Below are positions 57,507-64,000 of a DNA stretch of 64,000 bases, in pieces; position 1 is the stretch's first letter, and the number at the start of each line of letters is the position of its first letter. Position numbers and translations under genes: made by a program. The notes beneath the pieces are model-generated. The model made no database searches. It had not been told where the DNA came from and saw only the letters and a program-made list of their open reading frames with translations. Source of the DNA: Hippasteria phrygiana (taxonomy: Eukaryota > Echinodermata > Asteroidea > Valvatida > Goniasteridae); assembly GCA_037893225.1 (NCBI GenBank), contig JAZGUH010000155.1, positions 124,001-188,000 on the forward strand. Reading direction: 5' to 3'.

Positions 57507-58450
57507 GCTAGAATATTGCCCATAGCAATTGTAAATGTTTTCTTTCTTACCAGCCACTTTGGCTACTTTTAAACTTGGCAGACACTTACCCCAACTGCTC
57601 ACAATGTATGCCGAACTTTTACGTCATGGTGACGTCATCACATGTCACGTGACGTCATCTTTAAAGGGGCATTTTTCGAAGTCATATATCTACAAAAGTA
57701 CAAGTCCGATTAAGTTGGAACGTAATATCTAGGTATGCCACCGGGTGTTATAGATGAACATTGACATAACGTTATGATCAAGTCATAACATGTCACGTGG
57801 TTTCATCTTAAAGGGGCACTCGCTAGATTATTGCCCTTAGCATTTGTAAACGTTTTCTTTCTTACCGTTCACTTTGGCTACTTTTAAACTTGGCAGACAC
57901 TTACCCCAACTGCTCACAATGTGTGCCGAACTTTTACGTCATGGTGACGTCATCACATGTCACGTGACGTCATCTTTAAAGGGGCATTTTTCGAAGTCAT
58001 ATATCTACAAAAGTACAAGTCCGATTAAGTTGGAACGTAATATCTAGGTATGCCACCGGGTGTTATAGATGAACATTGACATAACGTTATGATCAAGTCA
58101 TAACATGTCACGTGGTTTCATCTTAAAGGGGCACTAGCTAGATTATTGCCCTTAGCATTTGTAAACGTTTTCTTTCTTACCGTTCACTTTGGCTACTTTT
58201 AAACTTGGCAGACACTTACCCCAACTGCTCACAACGTGTGCCAAACTTTTACGTCATGATGATGTCATCACATGTCACGTGATGTCATCTTAAAGGGGCA
58301 TTTTTTCGAAGCCATATATCTACAAAAGTACAAGTCCGATTAAGTTGAAACGTAATATCTAGGTATGCCACCGGGTGTTATAAATGGAAATTGACATGAC
58401 GTTATGTTGACGTCATCACATGTCACGTGACGTCATCTTAAAGGGGCAGT
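57507..58450. repeat. Three tandem units, 315-bp period
   Basis: Units start at about 57507, 57822 and 58137 with CTAGATTATTGCCC(T)TAG and contain CACTTTGGCTACTTTTAAAC, TGACGTCATC, CATATATCTACAAAAGTACA and CACCGGGTGTTATA. Units 1 and 2 are nearly identical over long stretches. Confidence 0.85.
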
Positions 58451-58970
58451 ATTTGAAGCCATATATAAACAAAAGTACAAGTCCGATTAAGTTGAAAAGT
58501 AATATCTAGGTAGCCTAGTAGGTTTATAGATGAAAATTGACATTACATTATGATGACGTCATCACATGTTACGTGACGTCATCTTAAAGGGGCAGTTTTT
58601 GAAGCCATATATATTAAGAAGTACAAGTCCGATTAAGTTGAAACGTGGTATCTAACATGAATTTTAAACAATTTTGTATAATTATTTTTGTAATATATTT
58701 TTAGGTCATACACACTTAAATATAAATGTGAAAAATGTGTGACGTCTGATGACGTAATCATGGTCATCAACTGCTTGTATGCTCACATTTCTAAAAAGAT
58801 TATGAATAAGCCTACGTGATTGCTTGACCTAGACGACCATAAAACGAGATATTTTATCCACCATTGAAATCTCAAGAATAAGAATCAAACTACCAAAAAA
58901 ACCAAAACGAAACAGCCCTGTGTTTGTCCACAAACACTAAAGCTCTAGTTTTCTTTTTTTTTTCTTTTTT

Positions 58971-59108
58971 GGCTTTTCCGACAACCAGTCGGAAAAGGCA
59001 TTGTTTTTGTTCTGATTTTTTTTTTTGGCTTTTCCGACAATCCGTCGGAAAAGGCCTTGTTTTTGTTCTGATTTTTTTTGGCTTTTCCGACAATCCGTCG
59101 GAAAAGGC
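58971..59108. repeat. Three type A hairpins in tandem
   Basis: Hairpins at 58971-58998, 59027-59055 and 59080-59108 have stems TTTTCCGAC/GTCGGAAAA with loops AACCA or AATCC, each followed by TTGTTTTTGTTCTGATTTT. Confidence 0.9.
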
Positions 59109-59145
59109 TTTGTTTTTGTTCTGATTTTTTTTTTTTTTATATCTT

Positions 59146-60545
59146 CTTATTTTAGTTCTATCCCAAATCCCATAGACTTTGTACACGAATTTTATGACAG
59201 CCACTTTGGTCACTAAACAATCTCAGATCTTAATTAAACTTAACACAAACATAGACCCGAACCTGAAATTGTATGCCGAAGAGTGACGTCATAATGACGT
59301 CATCACGTGATTTGTTATGATTTTTTGAATTTTGAAAATCGTAACATTCTTTTCAATATATCTAGCGAACAAAACAAGATATTTTCAAAATTCTTTTTGT
59401 TATAGCTTTGGTATGTCTCAAAGATATGCCCTAAAAAGCGAAAATTGTGTGACGTCATGATGACGTCATCCAAAAATAAATTTTTTTTAGACGAATGTAA
59501 GTGTCAATTCGATTACAAAAATGTATACATTGAATTTTTCTCTACCTAATTCCAAAATTTCATGATCGTGGCTAACCCAAGTAAGCTATTTCAAAATTTA
59601 GACCAAATTCAATATAACACAAAGGAATTCTGGGAAGGGCAGATAACCATGGCTTAAAAGTGCATGCTGTTTATAAAAAGAATTTATTTGTAGTCTTTTT
59701 TCAAGTCGCTGAATTTCTAAATTGTTTAAATCGTAACATTCTTTTCAATATATCTAGCGAACAAAACAAGATATTTTCAAAATTCCTTTTGTTATAGCTT
59801 TGGTATGTTTCAAAGTTATGCCCTAAAAAGCGAAAATTGTGTGACGTCATGATGACGTAATAAAATAAATCTGTTTTCAAGTCGCTAGAATAGTGCCCAT
59901 AGCATTGTAAACGTTTTCTTTCTTACCGGCCACTTTGGCTACTTTTAAACTTTGCAGACACTTACCCCAACTGCTCACAATGTGTGCCGACCTTTTACGT
60001 CATGATGACGTCATCACATGTCACGTGACGTCATCTTAAAGATGATTTTTCAAGGGCCCATATCTAGAGAGCCGTAGGTCCGATTGCCTTTAAACCCGGT
60101 ATGTTGGTAGACCACCACGTGTTATAGATGAAAATTTACGTGACGTCATGATGACGTCATCATACGATTTTATAGTAATTTTAAAGTTTTTGAACATTAA
60201 AGTTTCTTAAAGCCATATCTCATCAACAGAACATGCTAAATCCAAAATTCTTTTTTTAGGGCATATCTTTGAGACATACCAAAGCTATAACAAAAAGAAT
60301 TTTGAAAATATCTTGTTTTGTTCGCTAGATATATTGAAAAGAATGTTACGATTTTCAAAATTCAAAAAATCATAAAAAATCACGTGATGACGTCATTATG
60401 ACGTCACTCTTCGGCATACAATTTCAGGTTCGGGTCTATGTTTGTGTTAAGTTTAATTAAGATCTGAGATTGTTTAGTGACCAAAGTGGCTGTCATAAAA
60501 TTCGTGTACAAAGTCTATGGGATTTAGGATAGAACTAAAATAAGA
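59146..60545. repeat. Inverted repeat, 292-bp arms, near identical
   Basis: 59146-59437 and 60254-60545 are reverse complements with only a few differences. The spacer is 816 bp and consists of further TGACGTCA modules. High identity implies a recent event or gene conversion. Confidence 0.85.
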
Positions 60546-61080
60546 AGAAGACGAGAGATGTGTGACTGTTGATGAACAGTACACATAGCTTTTCCGCTCT
60601 GCATTTTTTTTTTTTTTACATGAAAGGAATTAAGGAATAAAGAGTAAGTTTAAAGAGTGAAAGTATTAAGAGTGAAAGTATAATAAAGGTTGCATGAAAT
60701 ATACCTTAGATTTGTAGATATGTTTTCTTTGCGATTATAAGTATCGCACTTTGATGTGTTTTGGTACATGTTGGTTCACGTCATTATGGTCTTAATTTGG
60801 AGAATTAAAAACACAGAATTTTAAAAGGGAATCATTTACAACTCTATTTGTGGGGTTAGCACTGTACATTGTGTACAAATGATGTATATGCGCGATGCGC
60901 GGCTGTTCGAGTGGCAAATTGTTTTCTCTAGGAAGGTTAGGGGCAATTACCATAAATGGGCGTATCTAGACCGCTATTACGATCAAGAATATTCATGATT
61001 AAGTTAATTTATATAATAAGCATCGCACGCATTATTCAGACAGCTATATAAGGTTGAAGTAAAAATATTTTCTCTAGCTA

Positions 61081-61151
61081 CTGTTGTGGCTATATTGGTA
61101 GAGCACTGAAAGCTTTAGACTACAGAGACCTGGGTTCGAATCCTCTGCCCG
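61081..61151 (+). tRNA. tRNA-like Pol III boxes, copy 1
   Basis: GGCTATATTGGTAGAGC resembles an A box and D arm, and GGTTCGAATCC is a perfect B box, followed by TCTGCCCG. The acceptor and anticodon stems do not pair convincingly. A TATATAA lies about 25 bases upstream. Probably a tRNA-derived repeat. Confidence 0.45.
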
Positions 61152-61209
61152 ATTTATATTTCAAGGGAAAACACAACGTCTATTTATGACAATTGACCCT
61201 AACTTATCT

Positions 61210-62014
61210 CACTTCCGTTTTGGACCGGAAGGAAGGGTCACGTGACTTTGCACGTAATATAAAAAATGAAGACCCTGGATTATTCTATCGGTTCCCGTAA
61301 AAAGCAAAATCAGATCTCTCTCGATTGATTCTATATTGATTTTCAAAGATTAAACTTTCAAGTTGTAAGGCACTTCCGGTTTGGACCGGAAGGAAGGGTC
61401 ACGTGACTTTGCACGTAATATAAAAAATGAAGACCCTGGATTATTCTATCAGTTGCCGTAAAAAGCAAAATCAGATCTCTCTCGATTGATTTTATATTGA
61501 TTTTCAAAGATTAAACTTTCAAGTTATAAGGCACTTCCGGTTTAGACCGGAAGGAAGGGTCACGTGACTTTGCACGTAATATAAAAAATGAAGACCCTGG
61601 ATCATTCTATCAGTTGCCGTAAAAAGCAAAATCAGATCTCTCTCGATTGATTTTATATTGATTTTCAAAGATTAAACTGTCAAATTATAAGGCACTTCCG
61701 GTTTCGACCGGAAGGAAGGGTCACGTGACTTTGCACGTAATATATAAAATGAAGACCCTGGATTATTCTATCGGTTCCCGTAAAAAGCAAAATCAGATCT
61801 CTCTCGATTGATTTTATATTGATTTTCAAAGATTAAACTTTCAAGTTATAAGGCACTTCCGGTTTAGACCGGAAGGAAGTGTCACGTGACTTTGCACGTA
61901 ATACAAAAAATGAAGACCCTGGATTATTCTATCAGTTCACATTAAAGCAAAATCAGATCTCTCACGGTTGATTTTATATTGATTTTCAAAAACTAAATCT
62001 AGAAATCTTTGGTT
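61210..62014. repeat. Five 161-bp tandem units
   Basis: Units start at 61210, 61371, 61532, 61693 and 61854, a constant 161-base period. Each contains CTTCCGGTTTGGACCGGAAG (inverted CCGGAA pair), GTCACGTGAC (E-box palindrome) and GAAGACCCTGGAT. Units differ by a few substitutions. Confidence 0.95.
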
Positions 62015-62792
62015 GCTTGTAATCTGATACTTGATGACGTCATCGTGACGTCATTATCGGAAAACTCGAGAGCTATGTAAACTATGCTATCTGAAGCAGA
62101 AATCTGCATTATATCTCTTGCGGTTGATTTTTCAGCAATTTTTTTAGGTTTAAAGGTCTTTTCATTGCAACTTCCGGTCTGGTGACGTCATCAATCTTTC
62201 TCCACCTCAACTTGTTCTTAGCGTGAAGCCGATTACATACATCAATTATAGAGTGATTTCAGCAAACTTCGCCACACACATCGACCGATTATTCATTTTA
62301 AGCATTTTTCAACTTGCCGCTAGAGGGCGCTCGAACATTTTATGACGTCACAAATAATTTTTTTGTGAAGTACAACCTAGTCGGAGACCAACATCGTTGA
62401 AAGCAAGTTCCCATCTTTTTCCACTTTCAAATGATGAGGCACTTCCGGTTTGGACCGGAAGGAAGGGTCACGTGATTTGACGCACACGAGATAAAATAAA
62501 GATCCTGGATTATACTATCAATTCCCACAAAAATCAAGTTCCGGGCTCTCACGGTTGATTTTATATTGATTTTCAAAGATTAAATCTGCTAATCTTTAAT
62601 TGCTTGTAATTTGATACATGATGACGTCATCATGACGTCAGAGTAATATGCACGAGTTCAGTACAGGGTCTCAGTGTATGCCAACTCTCATTAAGATTGA
62701 AGTTTGTTTAGGGGCAAAAGTGCCGATTAGAAAAAACGTGCATAAAGTTTATGGGGTTTTGGGGAGAAAAAGAAAAAGAAGACGAAGAAGAA

Positions 62793-64000
62793 ACGAGAGA
62801 TGTGTGACTGTTGATGAACAGTACACATAGCTTTTCCGCTTGCATTTTTTTTTTTTTTTACATGAAAGGAATTAAGGAATAAAGAGTAAGTTTAAAGAGT
62901 GAAAGTATTAAGAGTGAAAGTATAATAAAGGTTGCATGAAATATACCTTAGATTTGTAGATATGTTTTCTTTGCGATTATAAGTATCGCACTTTGATGTG
63001 TTTTGGTTCATGTTGGTTCACGTCATTATGGTCTTAATTTGGAGAATTAAAAACACAGAATTTTAAAAGGGAATCATTTACAACTCTATTTGTGGGGTTA
63101 GCACTGTACATTGTGTACAAATGATGTATATGCGCGATGCGCGGCTGTTCGAGTGGCAAATTGTTTTCTCTAGGAAGGTTAGGGGCAATTACCATAAATG
63201 GGCGTATCTAGACCGCTATTACGATCAAGAATATTCATGATTAAGTTAATTTATATAATAAGCATCGCACGCATTATTCAGACAGCTATATAAGGTTGAA
63301 GTAAAAATATTTTCTCTAGCTACTGTTGTGGCTATATTGGTAGAGCACTGAAAGCTTTAGACTACAGAGACCTGGGTTCGAATCCTCTGCCCGATTTATA
63401 TTTCAAGGGAAAACACAACGTCTATTTATGACAATTGACCCTAACTTATCTCACTTCCGTTTTGGACCGGAAGGAAGGGTCACGTGACTTTGCACGTAAT
63501 ATAAAAAATGAAGACCCTGGATTATTCTATCGGTTCCCGTAAAAAGCAAAATCAGATCTCTCTCGATTGATTCTATATTGATTTTCAAAGATTAAACTTT
63601 CAAGTTGTAAGGCACTTCCGGTTTGGACCGGAAGGAAGGGTCACGTGACTTTGCACGTAATATAAAAAATGAAGACCCTGGATTATTCTATCAGTTGCCG
63701 TAAAAAGCAAAATCAGATCTCTCTCGATTGATTTTATATTGATTTTCAAAGATTAAACTTTCAAGTTATAAGGCACTTCCGGTTTAGACCGGAAGGAAGG
63801 GTCACGTGACTTTGCACGTAATATAAAAAATGAAGACCCTGGATCATTCTATCAGTTGCCGTAAAAAGCAAAATCAGATCTCTCTCGATTGATTTTATAT
63901 TGATTTTCAAAGATTAAACTGTCAAATTATAAGGCACTTCCGGTTTCGACCGGAAGGAAGGGTCACGTGACTTTGCACGTAATATATAAAATGAAGACCC
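62793..64000. repeat. 2,242-bp duplicated segment, copy 2 (cut by window end)
   Basis: It follows copy 1 directly and is nearly identical to 60551-61758. The 161-bp units restart at 63452, 63613, 63774 and 63935. Confidence 0.9.
63323..63393 (+). tRNA. tRNA-like Pol III boxes, copy 2
   Basis: Identical in the boxes to 61081-61151, exactly 2,242 bases later. Confidence 0.45.

Larger units (their letters stand above)
55540..58920. repeat. TGACGTCA-pair repeat region (right of the retrotransposon)
   Basis: The same phrases as 47853-49073 recur in many diverged copies, for example CAATATATCTAGCGAACAAA with CTTTGGTATGTCTCAAAGAT, and GGAATTCTGGGA with GGGCAGATAACCATGGC. TGACGTCATGATGACGTCA or its complement occurs repeatedly. 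Hairpins lie at 56217-56243 and 56267-56296. No gene. Confidence 0.8.
60551..62792. repeat. 2,242-bp duplicated segment, copy 1
   Basis: Every landmark checked (60551, 60721, 61201) reappears exactly 2,242 bases later. The segment holds an AT-rich unique-looking part, a tRNA-like block, five 161-bp units, and a diverged tail with one more CACTTCCGGTTTGGACCGGA unit at 62441 and TGACGTCA sites. No gene. Confidence 0.9.

Overview
The window is animal nuclear DNA. Its genes are split by GT-AG introns. It encodes a mitochondrial-ribosome protein found in animals (mL64/GADD45GIP1) and a Neuralized-type NHR domain, and the rest is crowded with eukaryotic transposons. Roc-type GTPases, abundant foldback and Penelope-like elements, and frequent TGTACATG and AGGCCTA words fit a marine invertebrate, perhaps an echinoderm or hemichordate. 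The species guess is low confidence.

Host genes are few. They are (a) one P-loop exon of a Roc-like GTPase on the minus strand at 18025-18193; (b) one NHR-domain exon of a Neuralized-like gene on the minus strand at 26695-27172; (c) a complete two-exon mL64/GADD45GIP1 gene on the minus strand (44466 down to 41252) whose intron is filled by foldback elements; and (d) one possible unidentified exon near 28895-29080.

Region by region. 1-10491: a large terminal-inverted-repeat (TIR) transposon with about 1.2 kb TIRs, a three-exon gene for a protein of about 960 residues with a DDE-like core, an internal inverted repeat, and an 18-bp motif repeated through TIRs and interior. 12185-13196: a 1-kb TIR element. 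15250-16518: a Harbinger-like relic with a broken transposase exon and a 26-bp-arm perfect hairpin. 20039-24928: a long-TIR element enclosing a Penelope-like retroelement. 25142-39680: many foldback or MITE-like elements, plus three tandem tRNA-derived units. 41252-44466: mL64. 46910-49073: a MITE, an array of eight hairpins and TGACGTCA-rich repeats. 49090-55149: a full-length but decayed L1/Tx1-like non-LTR retrotransposon bounded by a perfect 16-bp target duplication and itself hit by a 182-bp MITE. 55166-64000: TGACGTCA-rich repeats, more hairpins, a 292-bp-arm inverted repeat, and a 2,242-bp tandem duplication containing a 161-bp satellite-like array.

The genes do not form a pathway. The recurring theme is layered mobile elements, several datable by nesting. 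The least explained structures are the hairpin arrays, whose stems differ in sequence but keep pairing and share one T-rich tail; the paired-TGACGTCA modules; and the 10-kb transposon with its internal motif array. All repeat boundaries were read by eye and may be off by several bases.
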